A stretch of 64,000 nucleotides of DNA from UBA4732 sp002404095 (GCA_036783645.1 DAIPWT010000002.1:62001-126000); one strand, 5' to 3'; numbered from the stretch's first letter, positions 8,096 to 17,682 are shown. Translations and numbers: made by a program. The notes: generated from the sequence alone by a model not told the origin.

Positions 8096-11000
8096 TTACT
8101 TTGGCTTCGCTTGGATCCCCGCATCGCTGGAGGGCGTCGCCGGACCATTCTTCGATGCGGCATCGCCGTCGGCGCCAGCAGTTCCGTTCAGCCCACTTCG
8201 CGCCGCGACCGGACGCGAGTTCCAATACTCGTGAGCCAGCCGGGGCACGAACCGCAGCGTGAGAACGTCGAGCGAAACGTCATGGAAGCGCTTCACCCAC
8301 GGATGATTAAACAACGACATTTCGCTTACCCACTCAACGACGTAAAAGAATACCGGCGTCAGGAAGATGCCGAACAGCGTCACGCCGAGCATTCCGCTGA
8401 ACACGGCGACGCCCAGGGTCCGACGCATTTCCGCCCCGGCGCCTTGCGAAAAGGCCAACGGCACTACGCCGAGAATGAAAGCGAACGAAGTCATCAGGAT
8501 CGGCCGGAGCCGCAGGCGGATGGCTTCGAGGGTGGCGTCGCGCCGCGACAGGCCGGCGTCGCGCTTCAGCTTGGCAAACTCGACAATTAAGATGGCGTTT
8601 TTACATGCCAGGCCGACCAACACCACAAAGCCGATTTGAGTGAAGATGTTGATGTCGGAATGGGTGATCGCCACGCCGGCGATCGAGCTGAGCAGGCACA
8701 TCGGCACCACGAGGATGACGGCCAACGGCAACGCCCAACTTTCATATAGAGCGGCCAACACCAGGAACACGGCCAGCACGCCCAAGGCGAAAAGCAACAT
8801 GGCGGTGTTGCCGGATTGCAATTGGACGTAAGTAATCTCCGTCCACTCGAAGGCCATATTCCGCGGCAGTTCCTGATTGGCCAAATCCTCCATGATGTGA
8901 ATGGCCTCGCCGGAACTGACGCCGGGCGCCGTGTCGCCCCTGATCGCCGCCGCCGGGTACTCGTTGTAACGCGTCAAGATCAGCGGGCCGGCGACATCCT
9001 CAATGTTCATCACCGTTCCCAGCGGAATCATGCCGCCCGCCCTGTTGCGAACCTTGAGACGTTTGACGTCCTCGACCTGACTGCGAAACTGTCCTTCGGC
9101 CTGGACGTTCACTTGCCAGGTGCGGCCGCCGAGATTAAAGTCGTTGACGTAAAGGGAACCTAGATATATCTGCAATGTGCTAAATACGTCGCCCGGCGCG
9201 ACTCCCAGCGCCTCGCACTGCTGGCGGTTGACGTCCACATATTTCTGCGGTGATTTGACGGTGAAAATCGTCGATATGGCTTCTTTTCTGAGTCGGGGGT
9301 TGTCTCTCGCCTTGGCGACGAGATTGTCCGTCTGCTGTTGCAGCGTCTTAAGGTCGTTAACGCCGCGGTCCTCGACAATGAACGTGAAGCCGCCTCCGGA
9401 GCCAAGGCCGGCGACCGGCGGGGGACCGCTGACGAAGGCTCGCGCGTCCGGGATTTCCGCCTCAATGCGTTTACTCAAATTGGCGGCGATGAAGGTGCTG
9501 TACAGCTTCGGGTCGCGGCGTTCGTCAAAAGGCTTCAACATGATGAAGAATTGACCGAAGTTCGAGCCAAAGGCGCCGAGCGTGAACGACTGGCCGGCGA
9601 TGGTGATCCTGTGATCGACGCCGGGCGTTTCCTTACAAATTTCGTCGATCTGGTCCATGACCACCTTGGTTCGCTCCAGCGAGGCGGCGTCGGGCAACTG
9701 GACGCTGATTGAGAGATAGCCCTTGTCCTGCGGCGGAATGTAGCCGGCCGGCAGGGCGTTGAAACCCCAATAGGTCAGGCCGAGCAAGGCAACGTAAAGC
9801 ACCAGCACCACGGCGCTGCCGCGAAGCATGAGGCCGACCGCCCGCGCATAGGCGTTTGTGCTGTGGCGAAACGCGAAGTTAAATAGCCAGAAGAACCATC
9901 CCAAAAGGAAGAAAAGAACCCTTCCCGGCAGATCGCGTTTCGCCCCCTTCGGTTTCAGGAAGAGCGCGGCCAGCGCCGGGCTGAGGGTCAGCGAATTGAG
10001 CGCTGAGATTATCGTCGAAACGGCGATGGTTAGCGCGAATTGGCGGAAAAACTGCCCCGTAATGCCGCTAATGAACATGCACGGCACGAACACCGCCGTC
10101 AGCACCAGCGCGACTGCGATCACCGGCCCGGACACTTGTTCCATCGCCTTGATCGCCGCCTGTTTCGGCAATAAACCCTCTTCGATGTGGTGTTCGACGG
10201 CTTCGACGACGACGATGGCGTCGTCCACGACGATGCCGATGGCAAGCACCAGACCGAACAGCGTGAGGTTGTTGAGACTGAAGCCGACAGCCGCCATGAC
10301 CGCAAACGTGCCGATGATGGCCACCGGCACCGCGACCAGCGGAATGATCGTGGAGCGCCAACTTTGCAGGAAAATCAGCACCACGAGGGCCACCAGGATG
10401 ATCGCCTCGCCGAGCGTCTTAAAGACTTCATCAACGGATTCGCGGACGAAGGGCGTGGTGTCGTAGACGATCTTATATTCGAGTCCGGGGGGAAACGCCT
10501 TTTTCAGCTCTTCCATTTTCGCTTTGATGCGGTCGGCCGTATCAAGGGCGTTGGCGTCGGGCAGTTGAAATACGGCGACGCCGGTGGAAGGCATGGAGTC
10601 CAGCTTGTTCTCGATGTCCAGGGTCTTGGCGCTAAGCTCGACATGGCCGATGTCTTTAATCCGCAATACGCGGCCTTCCTTGGTCGTGCGGAGGATGATA
10701 TCGGCGAACTGTTCCGGCTCCGTGAGACGGCCGAGGGTAGTAAGGGTGAACTGACTCTCCTGGGGATGGCTGATAGGCGGTTGGCCAATCTGGCCGGCCG
10801 CGACCTGTTGGTTCTGCTCACGGATGGCCGCGACCACGTCCATGGCCGTCAGATTGCGGGCCGCGAGTTGGTCGGGGTCCACCCAAACGCGCATACTGTA
10901 ATCCTGCTGACCGAACAGAAAAACGTCGCCGACGCCGTCCACCCGGCTCACTTCGTCTTTGAGATGAATGGCGGCGTAATTGCTCAAATGAAGCTGGTCA

Positions 11001-11449
11001 AAGCGGTTGTCGGGCGAGATGAGATTGACGACGAGGAGGATGTCGGGGTTGCGTTTGCGCGTGACGACGCCGATTTGTTTGACGATTTCGGGCAGCTGGG
11101 GCAGTGCCAAGTTAATGCGATTTTGCACCAAAACCTGGGCGAAATTGAGGTTGACGCCGGGCTTGAAGGTCACGGTCAGACTGTAGGAGCCGTCGTTGGC
11201 GCACTGCGACGACATGTAGAACATATTTTCGACGCCGTTGACCTGCTGCTCGATAGGGGCGGCGACGCTCTCGGCGACGGTCTGAGCATTGGCGCCGGGA
11301 TAGGTGGTGGAGACGACGATGCTCGGAGGCGTGATCTGCGGGTATTGTGCGATGGGAAGCGTCCAGACGGCGATGCCGCCGGCCAAGGTGATGACCACGG
11401 ACAGCACGGCGGCGAAGATCGGCCGATCAATGAAAAAGCGCGAGAACAC
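8096..11449 (-). CDS. RND efflux pump permease, HAE1/AcrB type (second pump)
   Basis: A 1117-aa HAE1-family permease (GTG start, GAGG ribosome-binding site) that is 14 bp downstream of the adaptor gene stop. It begins MFSRFFIDRPIFAAVL and has the TM4 proton-relay aspartates in LAIGIVVDDAIVVVEAVEHH, plus the periplasmic porter-domain landmarks of AcrB-type pumps. Between the halves the linker is of normal length (KPKGAKRDLPGRVLF), unlike the other pump. The C-terminal tail beyond the last TM (about 70 residues ending GIQAKPK) is longer than usual and polar. The adaptor-pump-pump order resembles MdtABC-type systems with two different permeases. No outer-membrane factor gene is in the window. 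Confidence 0.93.
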   Translation of the reverse strand: MFSRFFIDRPIFAAVLSVVITLAGGIAVWTLPIAQYPQITPPSIVVSTTYPGANAQTVAESVAAPIEQQVNGVENMFYMSSQCANDGSYSLTVTFKPGVNLNFAQVLVQNRINLALPQLPEIVKQIGVVTRKRNPDILLVVNLISPDNRFDQLHLSNYAAIHLKDEVSRVDGVGDVFLFGQQDYSMRVWVDPDQLAARNLTAMDVVAAIREQNQQVAAGQIGQPPISHPQESQFTLTTLGRLTEPEQFADIILRTTKEGRVLRIKDIGHVELSAKTLDIENKLDSMPSTGVAVFQLPDANALDTADRIKAKMEELKKAFPPGLEYKIVYDTTPFVRESVDEVFKTLGEAIILVALVVLIFLQSWRSTIIPLVAVPVAIIGTFAVMAAVGFSLNNLTLFGLVLAIGIVVDDAIVVVEAVEHHIEEGLLPKQAAIKAMEQVSGPVIAVALVLTAVFVPCMFISGITGQFFRQFALTIAVSTIISALNSLTLSPALAALFLKPKGAKRDLPGRVLFFLLGWFFWLFNFAFRHSTNAYARAVGLMLRGSAVVLVLYVALLGLTYWGFNALPAGYIPPQDKGYLSISVQLPDAASLERTKVVMDQIDEICKETPGVDHRITIAGQSFTLGAFGSNFGQFFIMLKPFDERRDPKLYSTFIAANLSKRIEAEIPDARAFVSGPPPVAGLGSGGGFTFIVEDRGVNDLKTLQQQTDNLVAKARDNPRLRKEAISTIFTVKSPQKYVDVNRQQCEALGVAPGDVFSTLQIYLGSLYVNDFNLGGRTWQVNVQAEGQFRSQVEDVKRLKVRNRAGGMIPLGTVMNIEDVAGPLILTRYNEYPAAAIRGDTAPGVSSGEAIHIMEDLANQELPRNMAFEWTEITYVQLQSGNTAMLLFALGVLAVFLVLAALYESWALPLAVILVVPMCLLSSIAGVAITHSDINIFTQIGFVVLVGLACKNAILIVEFAKLKRDAGLSRRDATLEAIRLRLRPILMTSFAFILGVVPLAFSQGAGAEMRRTLGVAVFSGMLGVTLFGIFLTPVFFYVVEWVSEMSLFNHPWVKRFHDVSLDVLTLRFVPRLAHEYWNSRPVAARSGLNGTAGADGDAASKNGPATPSSDAGIQAKPK

Positions 11450-11462
11450 GGTCGATCCTCAG

Positions 11463-12932
11463 CTATTTAGCCCCGCCGCGTTCGTTGGTCACGGTCGCCG
11501 TCACGTTAGGCGCGGCGACCTTGGGCGGTTCCACCGCTTTCTCGCGGACTATCAGCTTGTCGCGGACGCGCTGCAAGCCGCTCACCACAACGATTTCGCC
11601 CGCGTCGAGATTGCTGGTGATCACGCGCATTCCGTTCTGATACGAACCGATTTCAACGTAGCGGGCAAATGTCTCTCGAAGAGGTTTGCCTTTGTCGTTT
11701 TTGACGACCTCGCCTGTTTTGTCGTCCACGGCGTCTTTAACGACGTAGACGAGCTTACGGCCCTGATCGGCGACCAAGGCCGCTTCGGGAACGACGACGG
11801 CGGAATGCTTCTGGCCGATGGGCAACTCGATGCGCGCGAACATACCCGGCGCGAGGACTTTGCCGGGGTTGGGAAACTGGCCCCAGACGCGCAGCGTACC
11901 AGTAAGCGGATCTTCTTTGTTGTCGGAAAACTTGACGACGCCGGGATGCCGCGGTTCGCCTTTCTGGTACATGGGAGGCAGCTTGTTCGCTTCCTCTTCC
12001 GAGAGGGATTTTCTACGCTTGGCGTCTTTTTTCACATCTTCCGCAGTGAAGGCAAATCCTTGTTCATCGGCCAACCCCAGGTAAACCGGGAGATTGATGT
12101 CGCCGCGCGTGCTGCGCGGGATTTCTCCATCTTCAACAAGCCGGCGCAGGCGGAGTAAAGTTCGTTCATCCACATCGAAGTATGCGTAAATAGGGTCGAG
12201 CGAAACAATCGTGGCAAGAGGGGTAGTGTCCGCCTGAACGATGTTGCCGACGTCGATATTCCGCCGGCTGATGCGGCCGTCGAACGGGGCGACGATGTCG
12301 GCGAACTTCAGGTTGACCTCGGCGCCTTCCTGCGCGGCCTGCGCGGACGTGACTGTGGCCTTGGCGGCGACCAGGGTGGCCTGGGCCGCCTTCAAGTTGG
12401 AGTCCGCCACAAGGGCGTTGTTTTTGTCCCGGAGACGGTCCTGGGCCGTCGTGGCGCTTGGGGCACGAACGTCACGGTTGTAGACGTCGTTCTGGACGTC
12501 CAGCTGTGTTTTCGCCGCCTCGCTGTTGAACTCCGCAGCCTTGACCTTTGCCGATCCCTCCGCGACGGCGGCCTCGGCTTGCGCTAACGCCACCTGAAAG
12601 GGCCGTGGGTCGATCTTGAACAAATGGGCGCCCTTCTTAACGTCGGCGCCCTGGTTGAAAGGCGCCTCGACCAAATATCCCGTTACGCGGGCGCGTAGGT
12701 CCACGGAGAAAAGGGCTTCGACGCGGCCGGTGAATTCATCGGTGTCTTGCACGTCGCGGCTGATCGCTGGCGTGACCTCGACTTCCGGCGGAGGCGCTGC
12801 GGGCGGGGCGGCCGGAGGTGTGCAACCGAGCGCGACGGCGGCCGTAAACAACGCACCTACCCGCCAACTTTTCCACGCAACGAGAAACCCACTTCGCGCC
12901 CTAACAGTCGGTTCCGCGCGCTGTTTGTCCAT
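11463..12932 (-). CDS. RND efflux periplasmic adaptor (membrane-fusion lipoprotein)
   Basis: A 489-aa AcrA-like adaptor that bridges the RND pump to an outer-membrane channel. I start it at the ATG at 12932 (MDKQRAEPTV), because the longer frame would run through the promoter and operator at 12972-13022. Residues 26-37 (GALFTAAVALGC) form a lipoprotein signal with Cys37 as the lipidated residue. A Pro/Ala-rich linker, a lipoyl half-motif (VDLRARVTGYLVE), a coiled-coil hairpin rich in Ala/Lys/Glu, and the second half-motif (DIVAPFDGRISRRNID) follow. In the beta-barrel domain about 35 charged residues (294-328, with KKDAKRRKSLSEEEAN) are inserted before HPGVVKFSDN, which is unusual. It is the first gene of the efflux operon. 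Confidence 0.92.
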   Translation of the reverse strand: MDKQRAEPTVRARSGFLVAWKSWRVGALFTAAVALGCTPPAAPPAAPPPEVEVTPAISRDVQDTDEFTGRVEALFSVDLRARVTGYLVEAPFNQGADVKKGAHLFKIDPRPFQVALAQAEAAVAEGSAKVKAAEFNSEAAKTQLDVQNDVYNRDVRAPSATTAQDRLRDKNNALVADSNLKAAQATLVAAKATVTSAQAAQEGAEVNLKFADIVAPFDGRISRRNIDVGNIVQADTTPLATIVSLDPIYAYFDVDERTLLRLRRLVEDGEIPRSTRGDINLPVYLGLADEQGFAFTAEDVKKDAKRRKSLSEEEANKLPPMYQKGEPRHPGVVKFSDNKEDPLTGTLRVWGQFPNPGKVLAPGMFARIELPIGQKHSAVVVPEAALVADQGRKLVYVVKDAVDDKTGEVVKNDKGKPLRETFARYVEIGSYQNGMRVITSNLDAGEIVVVSGLQRVRDKLIVREKAVEPPKVAAPNVTATVTNERGGAK

Positions 12933-12971
12933 AATACGATCCGTAATCGGAGGAATAGTCGTCCCGAAACC

Positions 12972-13022
12972 GGACTGACCAGTCAGTCCCGTTATAATGC
13001 GGCGTCGTAACCAGAAAGTCAA
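12972..13022 (-). promoter_or_regulatory. Sigma70-like promoter overlapped by an 18-bp TetR-type operator
   Basis: Reading on the minus strand, TTGACT (13022-13017) and CATTAT (12999-12994) are separated by exactly 17 bp. The predicted transcription start, near 12987, falls in a perfect 18-bp inverted repeat GGACTGACTGGTCAGTCC (12989-12972; 8-bp arms, 2-bp centre). ACTGAC/GTCAGT palindromes of this form are classic TetR/AcrR-family operators at RND efflux operons. The site is 40 bp upstream of the adaptor ATG at 12932, so binding should block transcription of adaptor, pumps and amidase. No TetR gene is in the window. Confidence 0.75.
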
Positions 13023-13102
13023 CCCTCACGGCGCTAGTGCGGCAGGGCAAGAGGCAAAGTAACACAGTCGGCCAACACAAAACTATACTAAGGGGAAGAA
13101 CG

Positions 13103-13144
13103 ATGAACCGCAGAGGTCGCGCGGACTGGCGCGCCAAGTATTAA
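13103..13144 (+). CDS. Short upstream ORF (13 codons) before mbfA
   Basis: ATG at 13103 opens a 13-codon frame encoding MNRRGRADWRAKY and ending TAA, 10 bp before the mbfA ATG. AGGGGAAG lies 5 nt upstream of it, the best ribosome-binding match in the leader, and TATACT at 13084-13089 could be the -10 element of the transcript. The peptide is Arg-rich and not recognised. It may be a leader peptide or a translation-coupling device, or it may be a chance frame; short conservation in relatives would decide. Confidence 0.35.
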   Translation: MNRRGRADWRAKY

Positions 13145-13154
13145 GGACACGGTG

Positions 13155-14111
<957 letters not shown>

Positions 14112-14122
14112 GGAACAGACCC

Positions 14123-15376
14123 TTACGGCGTCTGGTTCTCCGAAGGGGCGGACGCGCGGAATCGCCAATAGAGCAGGCCGTCATACACCAGTTTGAGCGC
14201 CCCCGATACGACAAACGGCGCGCCCGCAAGCATCGGGTTGGTGAAAAGCAAACCGACGAGGAACGGGGACAGCGCCGCGCCGGCCGTCCGCGCCACGCCG
14301 GTCACTCCGGCGGCGGCGGAGCGCTCGTCGGGGCGGACCACGGCGGCGGTGTAGGATTGGCGGGCGGGAACGTCCATTTGTGAGATGGCAAAACGTAATA
14401 ATAGGACGCCGACCGCTAGCGGCAGAGTCGGCATGAAGGGCACGAGGATCAGCAACAAGTTGGACGGGGCGTGGGTGAAGATCATTGTATTAAGAAGGCC
14501 GACGCGCTTGGCGATGGAGGCGGCGGCGAGGGCGGAGAAGCCGGCCAGAAAGTTGGCGCCCCAGAAGATGCCGCCGAGTGTGGCCGGGTCGGCATGAAAG
14601 CGCTCCTGAAACCAGTACGCCATGATGGTCTGCAAGACGAAACCGCCGGCGAAGGCGTCGAGGGCGAACAACGCCGACAGTCGCAGCACCACGCCGCGCG
14701 AGTGGTGCAGGCCGAGGAAAGCGGCGGGCCGCGGTTGTTCCGCTTCGCTCTGCGAAACGGCAAGCACTTCTGAGGTGGGCGATAACCGGGTGAACAGTAG
14801 CGCCAACAACACACCTGTCCCCGCGTAATACCATAAAACGATGTGATAACTCTGCAACGCGGTGAAGCCGTCCGTTTGCAGAAATTGGACGAGCAGTCCG
14901 CACAGCAATGCGCCGAAGGCGGTGGCGAGCGAGCCGGTCAGGTTGTACCAGGCGAACACGCGCGTGCGCTGTTCCGTCGTCACCACTTGCGCTAAGGCCG
15001 CCTGCTCGATAGCGAGGAACGGCCCGACCTCGTTGCCGCTGGGGCTTATGACGCCAATGGTGGCGGCCGCGAGCAAGAGGTAAAAGTCGTCGGTCGAAAG
15101 GAACACCGCCCCGGCCAAGGCCATGAGGACCGCGCCAACGATCAACATGCGCTTACGGCCGACGCGATCCGCCGTGGTGGTGATCCACAGTGAAACAGCC
15201 ACATCGCCGAGTAGCGTCATGCTCGTCAGTAGGCCGATTCGTTCAACGGTCAGGCCGAGCGCGGCGAGATACAGCCACAAGATAAGGGCGAGGAAGCCGT
15301 AGGCGAACAGCCGCACCGCCCGCGTGACGAACAGCAGTCGCACGTCCGGCGCGTGAAAAGGCGTAGCGGAGGACAT
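14123..15376 (-). CDS. MFS transporter
   Basis: A 417-aa major facilitator with about 12 hydrophobic segments. The cytoplasmic loop 2-3 signature is TTTADRVGRKRMLIVGA (GxxxDRxGRRR type), and the second half repeats the fold. I prefer the ATG at 15376 (GAGG 8 nt upstream) to the GTG at 15391. The closest recognisable pattern is the drug:H+ antiporter-like class, but no substrate-defining motif can be seen. It is convergent with mbfA, 11 bp from its stop, and divergent from the coiled-coil gene on the right, with a 23-bp-arm inverted repeat in the shared upstream space. Confidence 0.85.
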   Translation of the reverse strand: MSSATPFHAPDVRLLFVTRAVRLFAYGFLALILWLYLAALGLTVERIGLLTSMTLLGDVAVSLWITTTADRVGRKRMLIVGAVLMALAGAVFLSTDDFYLLLAAATIGVISPSGNEVGPFLAIEQAALAQVVTTEQRTRVFAWYNLTGSLATAFGALLCGLLVQFLQTDGFTALQSYHIVLWYYAGTGVLLALLFTRLSPTSEVLAVSQSEAEQPRPAAFLGLHHSRGVVLRLSALFALDAFAGGFVLQTIMAYWFQERFHADPATLGGIFWGANFLAGFSALAAASIAKRVGLLNTMIFTHAPSNLLLILVPFMPTLPLAVGVLLLRFAISQMDVPARQSYTAAVVRPDERSAAAGVTGVARTAGAALSPFLVGLLFTNPMLAGAPFVVSGALKLVYDGLLYWRFRASAPSENQTP

Positions 15377-15403
15377 ACCCAACCTCGTCACCAGATCAGA
15401 ACC

Positions 15404-15458
15404 GTGGGGCAGGTTTGTAACCTGCCGCTTCAGAAGGCAGGTTACAAACCTGCCCCAC
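15404..15458. repeat. 23-bp perfect inverted repeat in a divergent intergenic space
   Basis: The arms are 15404-15426 (starts GTGGGGCAGGTTTGTAACCT) and 15436-15458, with a 9-nt loop. It sits between two divergently transcribed genes, so it is unlikely to be a terminator. Each arm itself contains a small palindrome (AGGTTTGTAACCT-type). It resembles the other dispersed palindromes of this window in size and symmetry but not in sequence. Confidence 0.7.
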
Positions 15459-15528
15459 TACCGTATAGGATAAGAGCGTTGCGACGTTATATCACACCGC
15501 CCGGCCGCAGGTTCCCAGGAGAATGTTC

Positions 15529-17340
15529 ATGGCCCTCTCGACTGCATCGCCGCTGCAACGACAAGTGGCGCGCGTCCGCCGACGGCTGTTCCTGCAAACG
15601 CTGGTCCGTTCTCTGGTATGGAGCTGGTTTGGCGCCCTGACGCTAACGGCCGTCTGGTTCCTTGTCCAGCCGCTGTTGATCGACGATAGGCATCCTCTCA
15701 ATTGGATACGTTGGGCGGTTTTAGGCGGCGCCGCCCTCGTGGGTACAGGCGTGGCCGTCGCGATCGCCGTCATGCGCAGGGCGTCTTCCGTGCAAGCCGC
15801 GCTGGCGCTGGATGAACAATTTCGGCTCAAAGAGCGCGTCACGACTTCGCTGATGCTGCGGCCCGATGAAGCAGCCAGTTCCGCAGGGGCGGCCCTGTTG
15901 GCCGACGCCAATCAGCGCGTCGAACCGCTCCGCGTCGGCGACCGCTTTCCGGTGCGCATTCCGTGGACTGGAGTGCTGGCGCCGGCCGTCGGAATCCTCC
16001 TTGTTCTGCTTGCCATTTTCTATCACCCGGATTTCGGCCAGGCGCGGACCGCGACGCCGCCGGCCGTGGCCAACAACGATGCGATGAAAGCCGAGATCGA
16101 CAAAGTGCGGCAGCAGTTGCAGGCCAAGCGCGAGGCCAATAAGGACGTGGAAAGACCGAAATCGGCGGAACTCAAGAAGATCGAGGCCGAAATCGACAAG
16201 ATGTTGAGCAATCCGCATGAGACGAAAGATCAGGTGCGCGAGGACATCAAGAAAGGCGACGAACTGCTAGATGACCTCAAAAAGCAGGACAAAGAGCAAG
16301 CCGACCGAGCCAGAGCGTTAAAGGAGCAGTTGCAACAACTGGAGCGCGCCCAAAAGAAAGACGACTTGGCGAAGAATGAAGTTGGCCCGGCGAAAGACAT
16401 GAAGAAGGCGCTCAGTCAGGGCGATCTGGCGAAGGCCAAGAAAGAGGCGAACGAACTAGCCAAGAAACTGCAAAACGAGGAGGAAGCGGACGAACTGCGC
16501 AAGAAGCTGAACGACGACAATGGCAAACTGACGCCGGAGGAAAAGCAGGAGTTGCAGGACGAGCTAAAGAAGAAAGAAGAAGCGGGCCTGACCAAAGAAG
16601 ATCGGCAGAAGCTGGAAGAGCAGTTCAAAGACCTTGAGGACGCCGCCGAGGAGTTGACGAAAAAAGACGAGGACGAGGAAAAGAAGCTGGACGAAGAAGC
16701 GGAGGAGTTGGAAAAGCAGGCCAAGAACGGCGAGATCGACCAGGACCAGCTTCAGCGCGAAAAACAGAAATTGGAGAGGTTCAAAGGCCAATTACAGAGA
16801 CAAAAGCGAGACCTAAAGGAGTTTGCCCAGAAGCTGAAGGACGCTCAACAGGCGATGAAGGAAGGCAAGGACGGCGAAGCGGCGCAGAAGCTCAAGGAAA
16901 TCGCCGACCAGTTGGCCGAGATGGACGGCGACGGCGAGCGTGTGGCGATTCTACAGGCGATGCGACAAGTGCAGCAGATGAAAAAAGCCTTGTCGCAGGC
17001 GCTGGCCAAGCAAGATGGGCCGGGCGGCAAGGGCCAAGGCTCCGGGTCGCGTCCGGAGTCGGCGGACGCCAAGACGGGCGAAGAGGAGCATCAGGTTCAT
17101 TCGGACCCGGACGACAAAGCCCGGCTACAGATCGTCGATCACGTTCCGGGCGATGGTTTCAAAGGCCCGCGTAAACCGGCCGAGATGACGGACGAGATTC
17201 GCCGGGCGGCGCAGGAAGGGGCGGCGGCCAGCGAGCGCGAACGGCTTACAGACAAGGCGACGGCGGAGATGGCGCGCGGTTTCTTCGAGAAGATGCGTCC
17301 GCCGGACAAGGACGACAAGAAGGTGACGCCGAAATCGTAA
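15529..17340 (+). CDS. Membrane-anchored long coiled-coil protein, function unknown
   Basis: A 603-aa protein. I start it at the ATG at 15529 because AGGAGA (15517-15522) is 6 nt upstream of it, while the ATG at 15523 directly abuts that site. Three hydrophobic segments are visible in the first 165 residues: SLVWSWFGALTLTAVWFL, AVLGGAALVGTGVAVAIAV and LAPAVGILLVLLAIFY. From about 185 to 500 the sequence is a highly charged Lys/Glu/Asp coiled coil. The C-terminal 100 residues are polar. This layout (short membrane domain, then coiled coil) is reminiscent of DUF4175-like planctomycete proteins, but I cannot confirm the family. No catalytic motif is seen. Confidence 0.75.
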   Translation: MALSTASPLQRQVARVRRRLFLQTLVRSLVWSWFGALTLTAVWFLVQPLLIDDRHPLNWIRWAVLGGAALVGTGVAVAIAVMRRASSVQAALALDEQFRLKERVTTSLMLRPDEAASSAGAALLADANQRVEPLRVGDRFPVRIPWTGVLAPAVGILLVLLAIFYHPDFGQARTATPPAVANNDAMKAEIDKVRQQLQAKREANKDVERPKSAELKKIEAEIDKMLSNPHETKDQVREDIKKGDELLDDLKKQDKEQADRARALKEQLQQLERAQKKDDLAKNEVGPAKDMKKALSQGDLAKAKKEANELAKKLQNEEEADELRKKLNDDNGKLTPEEKQELQDELKKKEEAGLTKEDRQKLEEQFKDLEDAAEELTKKDEDEEKKLDEEAEELEKQAKNGEIDQDQLQREKQKLERFKGQLQRQKRDLKEFAQKLKDAQQAMKEGKDGEAAQKLKEIADQLAEMDGDGERVAILQAMRQVQQMKKALSQALAKQDGPGGKGQGSGSRPESADAKTGEEEHQVHSDPDDKARLQIVDHVPGDGFKGPRKPAEMTDEIRRAAQEGAAASERERLTDKATAEMARGFFEKMRPPDKDDKKVTPKS

Positions 17341-17352
17341 GAAGATAAACCG

Positions 17353-17682
17353 TCACAATTCTTCTCGCTTTTCATATTCTCCTTGCGGAGCGCGTTCCAG
17401 TTCCCCTTGCCATGCCCCGGCCGTTTCCTCGAAGAATCCCGGCGGCCAATCACTGTCTGTCGCGTCGGGCGCCCCCGGTTCGCATTGATCTGGACCGAAG
17501 AAGGTCTCATCCGTGATGCTTCCCGCCGTCTCCTCGAAGTACCCCGGCGGCCAACCGCCGTCCGCCATGCGCTGTTGTAAGTGGACGACCACCTCAAACT
17601 CCGCGTCCGGCGTTCCCACCGGAATGCTCAGATGCAACACGCCGTCCGGCCCGGTCCTGCCGCTAGCTTGAATGGCTCGCAT
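17353..17682 (-). CDS. Small WPPGFFEE-motif protein, antitoxin-like, with motif duplicated
   Basis: A 109-aa protein with a strong GGGAGGTG ribosome-binding site. The N-terminal half (residues 1-40, ending in VVVHLQ) looks like the beta-strand DNA-binding fold of small antitoxins such as those of VapBC pairs. The C-terminal signature that usually occurs once, WPPGFFEETAGAWQGE then PQGEYE, occurs twice here: GGWPPGYFEETAGS (about 43-56) and SDWPPGFFEETAGAW (about 77-91). No PIN-domain toxin lies next to it; the gene downstream on the minus strand is an MFS-distant coiled-coil locus in the opposite direction. The role as antitoxin is inference. Confidence 0.65.
   Translation of the reverse strand: MRAIQASGRTGPDGVLHLSIPVGTPDAEFEVVVHLQQRMADGGWPPGYFEETAGSITDETFFGPDQCEPGAPDATDSDWPPGFFEETAGAWQGELERAPQGEYEKREEL

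Noticed and set aside
10187..11470. Long open frame (427 codons) on the plus strand opposite the second RND pump
   Set aside because: It is exactly antisense to the pump coding sequence, has no ribosome-binding site and has His/Asp/Gly-rich nonsense composition; a high-GC shadow frame.
13023..13102. Irr or Fur box before mbfA
   Set aside because: No recognisable Irr or Fur palindrome could be found by eye; only a TATACT -10 element is visible.
15404..15458. Intrinsic terminator
   Set aside because: It lies in the common upstream region of two divergent genes, where no transcript ends; kept as a repeat.
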